Source of the DNA: DASWUZ01 sp036401395
GTDB taxonomy: Bacteria; Acidobacteriota; Terriglobia; Terriglobales; Acidobacteriaceae
DNA: 7,442 nucleotides
Direction: 5' to 3'
NCBI GenBank assembly: GCA_036401395.1
Contig: DASWUZ010000090.1
Span: forward strand, 1 to 7,442
Under the pieces are notes generated by a model that did not search any database, was not told the origin of the DNA, and saw only the letters and a program-made list of their open reading frames with translations. Numbering within the stretch: position 1 is the stretch's first letter; every line of letters begins with the position of its first letter. This document shows positions 1-5,292 of the stretch, piece after piece. The position numbers were made by a program, and so were the translations under genes.

Positions 1-204
1 TGCAGGAGGCGCTACCGCGCTAGGGGCGGGTGTTTGCCCCGGTTCTGAAGTTGGTGGTGGCGGGGGAGGCTGCCCTGCTGCGTCAGTCACCGGCGCGGGG
101 GCGGTGTCAGGGGCCTGGGCGGGCGACGAAACTGGACCGAGCAGACATGCGAACGATGCTGTCAGGAGGATGGCTCGCAAGGCTCGCATTGCTACTGGAT
201 GCAA
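1..204 (-). CDS. Secreted proline/alanine-rich protein, N-terminal part (runs off the left edge)
   Basis: This minus-strand reading frame is open from its start to base 1, giving 68 residues with no stop. It begins MHPVAMRALRAILL, continues through a hydrophobic stretch (about residues 9-23) and reaches an SPAQA motif followed by PDTAPAP. That is a classic signal peptide with an AxA signal peptidase I site after about residue 31. The mature part visible is a low-complexity Pro/Ala linker with a run of six prolines. The cysteine in the hydrophobic core is preceded by SFA, which is not a good lipobox. I prefer the TTG at 204 because a GGAGGG box (211-216) lies six bases upstream; the ATG at 189, five codons later, has no such box. 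The function is unknown because the body of the protein is outside the window. It lies downstream of the DUF5666 gene on the same strand, 222 bases away. Confidence 0.7.
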   Translation of the reverse strand, partial: MHPVAMRALRAILLTASFACLLGPVSSPAQAPDTAPAPVTDAAGQPPPPPPTSEPGQTPAPSAVAPPA

Positions 205-210
205 ACTCGT

Positions 211-216
211 CCCTCC
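211..216 (-). promoter_or_regulatory. Ribosome binding site selecting a TTG start
   Basis: On the minus strand this reads GGAGGG and sits six bases before the TTG at 204. The in-frame ATG at 189 is 21 bases from the box, too far for normal use, so the box argues for the TTG start of the edge gene. Confidence 0.55.
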
Positions 217-256
217 GTGATTTCTAGAGCAGTGGCGGCAGAGTGGTGGGGACGGG

Positions 257-291
257 ATCCCAGGTCTTAAAAGCGAGGCCTGGGGCACCCG
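257..291. repeat. Palindromic interspersed repeat, copy 1
   Basis: CCCAGG (259-264) pairs with CCTGGG (279-284) across a 14-base loop, with two more pairs possible inside after a mismatch. The 3' arm runs into TGGGGCACCCG (281-291). The identical 11-base string ends a second stem-loop at 5016-5026. The shared conserved flank beside a non-identical stem suggests a small family of mobile or REP-like palindromes. It lies between two minus-strand genes and could also act as a weak transcription barrier. Confidence 0.5.
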
Positions 292-426
292 CGGCACGTC
301 GCGCTACCGTTTGCCACTGTCACATTCATCATCATGGCACGTTGTGCTGACAAGTACCGGCTCTTGCATACTGCTGCGTTCATAACTCGCCGTAGCCATG
401 ATCTCAAGCGGAAGACGTCGTTGCGA

Positions 427-1158
427 TCAGGGCTGCTGGGGCGCGGTGTTGTCAGGCGCGTGATGGTCTCCGTGTCCGCCAGGACCTCCGGGCCCGCCAA
501 AGCCGCCGGGACCCATTCCTCCGGCCATACCACCAATTCCGAGCTGCGCTGCTACGAAGACTCCGTCCTTCAGCGCGCCACGCGCGTTCACGGGATCGCC
601 AACTTTTATATCGGCCATGGTGATGCTGTCGCGACGTTTGTGGAAGGAGGTATTCTCGTCGACCGCGATGGTCTGGCTGACGCCGTCCATGCGCATGATG
701 GTGATCTTAGTGTCTTCAATGCCGGTGATCTTGCCGGAGATCCAGGTCTTGCCGAGCTGCTCGCGCATCTTCCTGACCTGTTCAGCATCGACGATGGCCA
801 CGAATGCGGCGCCTACCGTCTTCGCCTGTGCGTCTACCTCGCCACCGGCCATCAGCATGTCGCCGACATGGATGTCGGTAATGGCGGCCTGTTCGCGGTC
901 CTTAAAGAGACGAGTGTTGTCGCCTGTGATTACGGTGTAGACGTCGCCCTCATCGGTCTTGATGCTGACTTGCTTGCCATTGATGGCGGTCACAGTGCCG
1001 CGCACGCCGCGACCCATGCCCATACCGCGGCCAGGCCCTCCACCCCCCTGCATCCCGCCGCCGGGCATCCCGTCCTGAGCGATCGCTGGCATGGTGAGGC
1101 TGAGGGTGGCGGTGGCTAGCGCGATCAGACAAAGCTTTTGAAAAGATCGGATTTTCAT
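427..1158 (-). CDS. Secreted protein with two DUF5666-like domains and a Gly/His-rich tail
   Basis: The product is 243 residues. Residues 1-27 form a signal peptide (MKIRSF, hydrophobic core, then PAIA-Q). Residues 30-50 are a Gly/Met/Arg-rich linker. Two similar beta-rich units follow, at about 52-118 and 139-207. Each has an opening VRGTVTAINGKQVSI or SGKITGIEDTKITI strand pair, a threonine-bearing NTRLF or NTSFH strand, and an IHVGD or IKVGD motif, the pattern of the DUF5666 family. Residues 209-243 are glycine-rich and end in a GHGDHHAPD segment that could bind metal. The frame is open up to 1308, but the ATG at 1158 is chosen because it starts the signal peptide and has GGAG six bases upstream (1165-1168). 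It is transcribed divergently from the VIT-family gene. No enzymatic function is evident; an extracytoplasmic binding or structural role is inferred. Confidence 0.85.
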   Translation of the reverse strand: MKIRSFQKLCLIALATATLSLTMPAIAQDGMPGGGMQGGGGPGRGMGMGRGVRGTVTAINGKQVSIKTDEGDVYTVITGDNTRLFKDREQAAITDIHVGDMLMAGGEVDAQAKTVGAAFVAIVDAEQVRKMREQLGKTWISGKITGIEDTKITIMRMDGVSQTIAVDENTSFHKRRDSITMADIKVGDPVNARGALKDGVFVAAQLGIGGMAGGMGPGGFGGPGGPGGHGDHHAPDNTAPQQP

Positions 1159-1291
1159 GGGAATCTCCAGTAATTTCTTGGAAGCCCGGCAGGAAGGCAT
1201 TCGCTGGTTCCGGGACGGGCGACACTGAGATAGACGCAATATCCCTGAAGAAGACGCGCCGGCCGCCATATTCAGGCTGCCTGATGATCGA

Positions 1292-1297
1292 TACGAT
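1292..1297 (+). promoter_or_regulatory. Possible -10 element for a near-leaderless VIT transcript
   Basis: TACGAT matches TATAAT at four of six positions, including the first TA and last T, and ends 12 bases before the ATG. That would place the transcription start only a few bases before translation, which would fit the missing ribosome binding site. No convincing -35 box is seen, so this is weak. Confidence 0.2.
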
Positions 1298-1309
1298 ACA
1301 CTTCCCACA

Positions 1310-2053
1310 ATGCCGGACGCGTCCCAGCCCCACTCCCACTCTCATGGCCACTCCCACGATCATCATGAGCACCATTTCACGTCGAGTGAACGGGTCCGGG
1401 ACGTGGTCATCGGCATGTCCGATGGCCTGACTGTTCCCTTCGCGCTGGCGGCTGGGCTGTCAGGCGCGGTCAACTCCACTCACGTCGTGGTGCTGGCGGG
1501 CCTCGCGGAGATCGCCGCGGGTTCGATCGCCATGGGGCTGGGCGGCTACCTGGCGGCGCGCGGAGACGCGGAACATTACGACAGCGAACGGCTGCGCGAA
1601 GAGCGCGAGATCGTCGAGCGCACCCGCGATGAAGAGGAAGAGATTTACGAAATCTTCGAACAGTACGGTGTCGATCGTGCGGCGAGCAGCCCCGTGCTGC
1701 ACGAACTTAAGAAACGGCCCCAGGCGTGGGTCGACTTCATGATGCGCTTTGAGCTTGGGCTGGAGGAGCCGCATAAGGGCCGAGCCAGCCAGAGCGCACT
1801 CACCATCGCCGCATCTTATATTGCGGGCGGATTGATTCCACTGCTGCCCTACATGCTGGCCGCACCGCAACACGCGCTGCTGATCTCCGTGGTTATTACG
1901 CTGACTGCCCTGCTGGTGTTCGGAGGAATCAAAGGGCGGCTGACCGGGGCCGGCACGGCGAGAAGCGGCATGCAGACCGTGCTGATCGGTGGTCTGGCTG
2001 CGGGAGTTGCTTACACGCTGGCACGGCTGTTGAACGGGCCTGGGCTCCACTGA
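1310..2053 (+). CDS. VIT1/CCC1-family iron/manganese transporter
   Basis: The product is 247 residues. Residues 8-22 hold nine histidines alternating with Ser, Gly, Asp and Glu, a likely metal-binding tail. Membrane helix 1 (about 31-52) carries GMSDGLTVPFALAAGLSG, and helix 2 (about 57-82) carries AEIAAGSIAMGLGGYLA. Both are signatures of the vacuolar iron transporter family, including the conserved Asp (D38) and Met (M75) that line the metal path in known members. Residues 86-160 form the acidic cytoplasmic domain, with EEREIVERTRDEEEEIYEIF matching the family's glutamate-rich metal-binding helices. Helices 3-5 follow at about 163-183, 187-206 and 220-241. Family members export Fe2+ or Mn2+ from the cytosol using the proton gradient. 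The length is typical. No ribosome binding site precedes the ATG, and no better upstream in-frame start is visible. Confidence 0.9.
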   Translation: MPDASQPHSHSHGHSHDHHEHHFTSSERVRDVVIGMSDGLTVPFALAAGLSGAVNSTHVVVLAGLAEIAAGSIAMGLGGYLAARGDAEHYDSERLREEREIVERTRDEEEEIYEIFEQYGVDRAASSPVLHELKKRPQAWVDFMMRFELGLEEPHKGRASQSALTIAASYIAGGLIPLLPYMLAAPQHALLISVVITLTALLVFGGIKGRLTGAGTARSGMQTVLIGGLAAGVAYTLARLLNGPGLH

Positions 2054-2323
2054 CGAAACGTTTAGCCCAAAACACACACACAAAATCAAATCTAGAGCTC
2101 AAGGGGGCCAATCTGCGTTCAAAAAAAATCGCGAGAGCATGTGAGTCGGAATAGCCTTTTCCCTCATTACTAATATGTGGGAATTGTGAAACCGCGTGCG
2201 TGGTGAGACCACCGCATCTAGCAGCCAGCGTCGTGGGCCGAAGGTAGGTTAAAGAAACCACCATCCTGACCCTTGCCGTGCGAAAGGGAAGGACATGCGG
2301 TGAGTTGGAATTTCGTTAGACAA

Positions 2324-2368
2324 ATCCGTCGTCCTGAGCGTAGCGAAGGATGACACAGGATCTTTTTT
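2324..2368 (+). terminator. Stem-loop of the CCTGAGCGnAGCGAAGGA repeat type with a T-run
   Basis: GTCGTCCT (2328-2335) pairs with AGGATGAC (2347-2354) with one G-T wobble, around an 11-base loop. ATCC (2324-2327) can add four pairs with GGAT (2358-2361) across a three-base bulge, and six T's follow at 2363-2368. This could terminate transcription from the VIT gene, although it lies about 270 bases past its stop. The core string is one I recall seeing repeated in intergenic spaces of many bacterial genomes, so it may instead be an interspersed repeat that happens to precede T's. Confidence 0.45.
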
Positions 2369-2397
2369 AACAAAGTAACGGGTCGGGATAATAAGAA

Positions 2398-2412
2398 TCG
2401 TTCGACGAACGA
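2398..2412. promoter_or_regulatory. Perfect 15-base palindrome, candidate operator of egtBD
   Basis: TCGTTCG and CGAACGA are exact reverse complements around a single central A (2405). The palindrome lies 118 bases before the egtB ATG and just after an A/T-rich stretch containing TTAACA (2367-2372) and GATAAT (2387-2392). These resemble -35 and -10 boxes, though their 14-base spacing is short. A dimeric repressor or activator site is a reasonable inference; the regulator is unknown. Confidence 0.35.
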
Positions 2413-2517
2413 CTCAGGGGACCAGAGAGCAGTTGGACGGGTGCTCACTTTCTTCGCACGAAACAACGAATGTTAACCTGATGGGCAACATGCGCCCTGA
2501 TTCACGCTCTAACCACC

Positions 2518-2523
2518 AGAGGA
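2518..2523 (+). promoter_or_regulatory. Ribosome binding site deciding the egtB start
   Basis: AGAGGA ends seven bases before the ATG at 2531 but only one base before the in-frame GTG at 2525. The spacing favours the ATG, so the product probably begins MTPVSEQ. Confidence 0.6.
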
Positions 2524-2530
2524 AGTGTCG

Positions 2531-3901
2531 ATGACACCAGTATCCGAGCAAGTGGCCTCCACGCCCGCCAGTGTTGATCAGATCGCGGCATCTGCCGGCG
2601 ATCCTATCGCTCGTCAATTCATGAGCGTGCGACAACAGACCGAACGCCTCTGCGACCCGCTTACCGCTGAAGACATGATGGTGCAGTCGTGCGCGGAGGC
2701 CAGTCCCGCGAAGTGGCATATCGCGCATACTACCTGGTTTTACGAGACGTTTATCCTCAGCCAATTTTCGCCGGATTACCGGCCGTTCAACGCTGACTTC
2801 GTATGGCTCTTCAACAGCTACTACAACTCGGTTTCGGAACACCCAGAGAAAAAGCTGCGGGCGTCTTTTTCGCGGCCTTCGCTTGAGGCGATCTTCGACT
2901 ACCGGCGCTATGTGGACTCGGCTGTCCTGAAGCTGCTGACGCACGGAGGCACCGATACGGAAGAGGTGCGGTCGCGCGTCGTGCTCGGCGTCAACCATGA
3001 GCAGCAGCATCAGGAGCTGCTGATCACCGACATTAAGCATGCGTTCTGGACCAACCCTTTGCACCCGGTCTATGCGGAGGGCGAGTTAAGGACGGGCCGC
3101 GAAGACGCTGCTCCGATTCGCTGGCATGGTTTTGAGGGCGGGTTGCGCAAGATTGGTTTTGGCGGGGAGGGGTTCTCTTTTGATAACGAGCGGCCTCGTC
3201 ATCAGGAATATGTCGAGCCGTTTGAGATGGCTTCGCGCCTGACGACTTGCAGTGAATATTTTGAGTTCATGCAGAGTGGCGGGTACGAGCGATCGGAGCT
3301 TTGGCTGTCGGAGGGCTGGGATACGGTGCAGGCGCAGGGCTGGCGCGCGCCGCTTTACTGGCGCCTCGACAGCAATGCCGACGAGTGGAGCATTTTCACT
3401 CTGCGCGGAAATGTGCCGCTTAACGAGATGCGGAACACTCCGGTATGTCACGTGAGTTACTTTGAAGCGGACGCTTTTGCGCGGTGGGCCGGGAAGACTT
3501 TGCCGACCGAGGCCGAGTGGGAGACAGCGGCCGCCAATGTGCCTGCCATCGGAAATCTGCTTGAGTCAAGCGCGTGGCATCCTTTAGCGGCAAAGCCAGC
3601 TATTGCCGATGAAGGTACAGGTGATCTATGTAACCAAGCCGACACAAGCCAGCTTTTTGGCGATGTGTGGGAGTGGACGCGCAGCCCGTATGTCGGCTAC
3701 CCGCGTTTCGCGCCGCTGCCAGGCGCGCTTGGTGAATATAACGGGAAATTCATGTGCAATCAGATCGTTTTGAGAGGAGGATCAGTAGTAACTCCCGCAT
3801 CTCATATTCGCGCCACTTATCGAAATTTTTTCTCAGCCGCGACGCGGTGGCAGTTCTCGGGAATTCGTTTGACAAAGACCCTTTCACCGGCTCAACGTTA
3901 G
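2531..3901 (+). CDS. egtB: Ergothioneine biosynthesis enzyme EgtB (hercynine sulfoxide synthase type)
   Basis: EgtB is a cytoplasmic non-haem iron enzyme that uses O2 to join hercynine to a thiol (cysteine or gamma-glutamylcysteine), giving the sulfoxide precursor of ergothioneine. The product is 456 residues, usual for the family. The N-terminal DinB-like domain (about 25-175) carries WHIAHTTWF and NHEQQHQELL, supplying the iron ligands H66, H156 and H160 by family alignment. The C-terminal formylglycine-generating-enzyme-like domain (about 195-452) carries VSYFEADAFARWAGKTLPTE, LFGDVWEWTRSPY, VLRGGSVVTP and the family ending RATYRNFF with RWQFSGIRL. LFNSYYNS holds a tandem tyrosine (Y97-Y98), the mark of the Chloracidobacterium-type active site. 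It starts at the ATG favoured by ribosome binding site spacing; a GTG two codons earlier is possible. egtD follows after 31 bases, so the two are probably one operon. Confidence 0.96.
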   Translation: MTPVSEQVASTPASVDQIAASAGDPIARQFMSVRQQTERLCDPLTAEDMMVQSCAEASPAKWHIAHTTWFYETFILSQFSPDYRPFNADFVWLFNSYYNSVSEHPEKKLRASFSRPSLEAIFDYRRYVDSAVLKLLTHGGTDTEEVRSRVVLGVNHEQQHQELLITDIKHAFWTNPLHPVYAEGELRTGREDAAPIRWHGFEGGLRKIGFGGEGFSFDNERPRHQEYVEPFEMASRLTTCSEYFEFMQSGGYERSELWLSEGWDTVQAQGWRAPLYWRLDSNADEWSIFTLRGNVPLNEMRNTPVCHVSYFEADAFARWAGKTLPTEAEWETAAANVPAIGNLLESSAWHPLAAKPAIADEGTGDLCNQADTSQLFGDVWEWTRSPYVGYPRFAPLPGALGEYNGKFMCNQIVLRGGSVVTPASHIRATYRNFFSAATRWQFSGIRLTKTLSPAQR

Positions 3902-3912
3902 TAACTGCAATC

Positions 3913-3928
3913 GTGATGTCAACATCAC
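3913..3928 (+). promoter_or_regulatory. Perfect inverted repeat in the egtB-egtD junction
   Basis: GTGATGT and ACATCAC are exact reverse complements around a central CA. As RNA this gives a six-pair stem with a UCAA loop, ending four bases before the egtD ATG at 3933 and 11 bases after the egtB stop. It sits where the egtD ribosome binding site would be expected, and no good Shine-Dalgarno box is visible there. It could set translation of egtD relative to egtB, mark an RNA processing point, or be a protein-binding site. Confidence 0.4.
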
Positions 3929-3932
3929 ACGG

Positions 3933-4916
3933 ATGAACATGTCAGTCTCTTCTTATCTTCCTGCACTCCCTGTTGCTGTGAATACCCCAGTAGGTTCCGA
4001 AGTTTATCGCGGCCTCACCGCCCGTCCTAAAACTCTCTGCCCCTGGCTTTTCTACGACGCGGAAGGCTCGCGCCTCTTCGAGAAAATCACCACGCTGCCG
4101 GAGTACTACGTCACGCGTACCGAGCGCAAAATACTCGCAGAGTTTTCGGGCGAGATCATCGATGCCTCGGGCACGGGTCAGGTGACCATCATTGAACTCG
4201 GCGCGGGGACCGCGAGTAAGACGGGACTGCTGCTGCGAGCAGCGACTCGCCGTCAAGCTGCACTGACTTACTACGCCATCGACGTCTCGGCCACCGCGCT
4301 CGACGAAGCGAAGCGCCGCATCGAAGCCGAGCTGCCCGGCGTAGCGGTGAAGACTCGAGCCGCTGACTACACCGAGGGGCTCGGCAAGATTGATACCGAC
4401 GGACAGCGGCGCATGGTGCTCTACATCGGATCCAGCATTGGAAACTTCGATCCGCAGGATGCGCTGCATTTACTGCGTGGAATCCGATCACAGCTCGCTG
4501 TGGGAGACTCGATCCTGCTTGGTGTTGATCTGGTGAAGGACAGGCAGGTGCTGCTTGATGCGTATGACGATGCGGCGGGAGTCACGGCCGCGTTCAATAA
4601 AAATGTTCTGTTGCGGATCAACCGCGAGTTGGGAAGCAATTTCAATCCGCAGCTGTTTAGACATCGTTCCCGCTGGAACGAGGAGCACTCTCGCATTGAA
4701 ATGCACCTTGAGAGCCTGATCACCCAGTTCGTCTATGTGCCCGATCTCGATCTGGAGGTCCGTTTAAGCCGGGGCGAGACCATTCACACCGAGAACAGTT
4801 ACAAATTCACCACCGAGCGCGCGCGGAACCTGCTCTCACGCGCGGGGTTTGAGGTCGCCAAATCGTGGTGCGATCCTCGTGGATGGTTTGGCGAGTTTCT
4901 GGGGATCGCAGGTTAG
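3933..4916 (+). CDS. egtD: L-histidine N-alpha-methyltransferase EgtD
   Basis: EgtD transfers three methyl groups from S-adenosylmethionine to the amino group of histidine, making hercynine, the substrate of EgtB. The product is 327 residues, the usual family length. Visible signatures are LFYDAEGSRLFEKIT (39-53), LPEYYVTRTE (55-64), the SAM-binding loop ELGAGTASKT (88-97), YAIDVS (114-119, D117 expected to contact the SAM ribose), YIGSSIGNF (164-172, N171 expected to contact the histidine), YDDAAGVTAAFNKN (211-224) and HTENSYKF (285-292, E287 and S289 expected to recognise the substrate amino group). All key motifs are intact. The start is the ATG at 3933; a second in-frame ATG at 3939 has GGA five bases upstream and is about equally likely. 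It lies directly behind egtB. No EgtE-like lyase follows, so the last pathway step must be encoded elsewhere. Confidence 0.96.
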   Translation: MNMSVSSYLPALPVAVNTPVGSEVYRGLTARPKTLCPWLFYDAEGSRLFEKITTLPEYYVTRTERKILAEFSGEIIDASGTGQVTIIELGAGTASKTGLLLRAATRRQAALTYYAIDVSATALDEAKRRIEAELPGVAVKTRAADYTEGLGKIDTDGQRRMVLYIGSSIGNFDPQDALHLLRGIRSQLAVGDSILLGVDLVKDRQVLLDAYDDAAGVTAAFNKNVLLRINRELGSNFNPQLFRHRSRWNEEHSRIEMHLESLITQFVYVPDLDLEVRLSRGETIHTENSYKFTTERARNLLSRAGFEVAKSWCDPRGWFGEFLGIAG

Positions 4917-4987
4917 CTTTGTTTCTTTCCCGTCTGCCCCATCAAAAGGTTGTGAAGTGCATACATTTGCGCGGCAAGTTTCTGTGT

Positions 4988-5026
4988 TCCCACTCATCGC
5001 AAGAGGCGCGATGAATGGGGCACCCG
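4988..5026. repeat. Palindromic interspersed repeat, copy 2
   Basis: CCCACTCATCGC (4989-5000) pairs with GCGATGAATGGG (5008-5019) at 11 of 12 positions around a seven-base loop. The 3' arm leads into TGGGGCACCCG (5016-5026), identical to the string that ends copy 1 at 281-291 in the same orientation. The stem sequences of the two copies differ, so the conserved part is the flank and the hairpin shape. Placed 72 bases after egtD with no T-run, it could stabilise the 3' end of the egtBD transcript or be a passive repeat. Confidence 0.6.
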
Positions 5027-5283
5027 AATTCCGAGGCCCTGAAAGGGAGAGCGGATTTCTGGCGGAGATTGCCCGGGCCATTAGTGTCGAAACAGGTTCG
5101 CTGAACTCGACGAGCGATCAATAGTGGGCATCTTGCTGGTTACCCCCTCGAATACTGTCTGGTTAATAACAGGCAACCCGGTAAGTCGCCTTCTCAACTA
5201 AGTCAGAGCCGTTGGTTGATCCGGGCGCCTGATGACCCTACGAGATCCGAATCCGTCCGGAAGCCAATCGAGCGAGGACCTTC

Positions 5284-5288
5284 GGAGG
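5284..5288 (+). promoter_or_regulatory. Ribosome binding site of the TonB-dependent receptor gene
   Basis: GGAGG lies four bases before the ATG at 5293, slightly closer than usual. It supports this ATG, which is also the one that begins a complete signal peptide. Confidence 0.6.
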
Positions 5289-5292
5289 CACC

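Larger units (their letters stand above)
2054..2530. other. Gene-free interval between the VIT gene and egtB
   Basis: The 477 bases are richer in A/T than the flanking genes, and the reading frames across them give no recognisable protein. They contain a short AC repeat (2072-2081); a small hairpin with GCGTGGT at 2198-2204 against ACCA-C-CGC at 2208-2215; the repeat-like stem-loop with a T-run at 2324-2368; and the 15-base palindrome at 2398-2412. A weak stem, TGGGCT (2041-2046) with AGCCCA (2064-2069), spans the VIT stop codon but lacks a T-run. No tRNA or riboswitch is recognised. Confidence 0.7.
4917..5292. other. Gene-free interval between egtD and the TonB-dependent receptor
   Basis: The 376 bases hold no convincing gene. 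An open frame at 4849-5124 overlaps the egtD 3' end in another frame and shows no family signature. The notable content is the stem-loop repeat at 4989-5026, which may also act as the end of the egtBD transcript. Bases 5150-5292 are presumably the promoter and leader of the receptor gene. They include GTTAATAAC (5162-5170), a short near-palindrome, but I see no convincing -35/-10 pair. Confidence 0.6.

Noticed and set aside
334..1119. Long plus-strand open frame (261 codons) antisense to the DUF5666 gene
   Set aside because: It lacks a signal peptide, a ribosome binding site and any family motif. The opposite strand carries a complete signal peptide and repeated domains. High GC produces such shadow frames.
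1460..2089. Minus-strand open frame across the VIT gene
   Set aside because: Its translation is rich in Gln, His and Arg without any fold signature, whereas the plus strand shows clear VIT-family helices.
2398..2412. Reading the palindrome as a LexA (SOS) box
   Set aside because: The spacing and half-site order (GTTC-gac-GAAC) do not match the Gram-positive-type CGAAC-n4-GTTCG or the alphaproteobacterial GTTC-n7-GTTC sites, and egt genes are not SOS genes.
2054..2530. tRNA, riboswitch or CRISPR array in the large gap
   Set aside because: No cloverleaf, no known riboswitch core and no regularly spaced repeats were seen; only isolated hairpins are present.
2414..3064. Minus-strand open frame over the egtB 5' region
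   Set aside because: It is a shadow of egtB; the HEQQHQE and WHIAH motifs are on the plus strand.
4849..5124. Small 91-codon plus-strand frame overlapping the end of egtD
   Set aside because: It begins inside egtD in another frame, has no ribosome binding site and runs through the palindromic repeat; no protein family is recognised.
5278..5290. Small hairpin (CCT-TCGG-AGG) covering the receptor ribosome binding site
   Set aside because: Only three base pairs form, too weak to call a regulatory structure.
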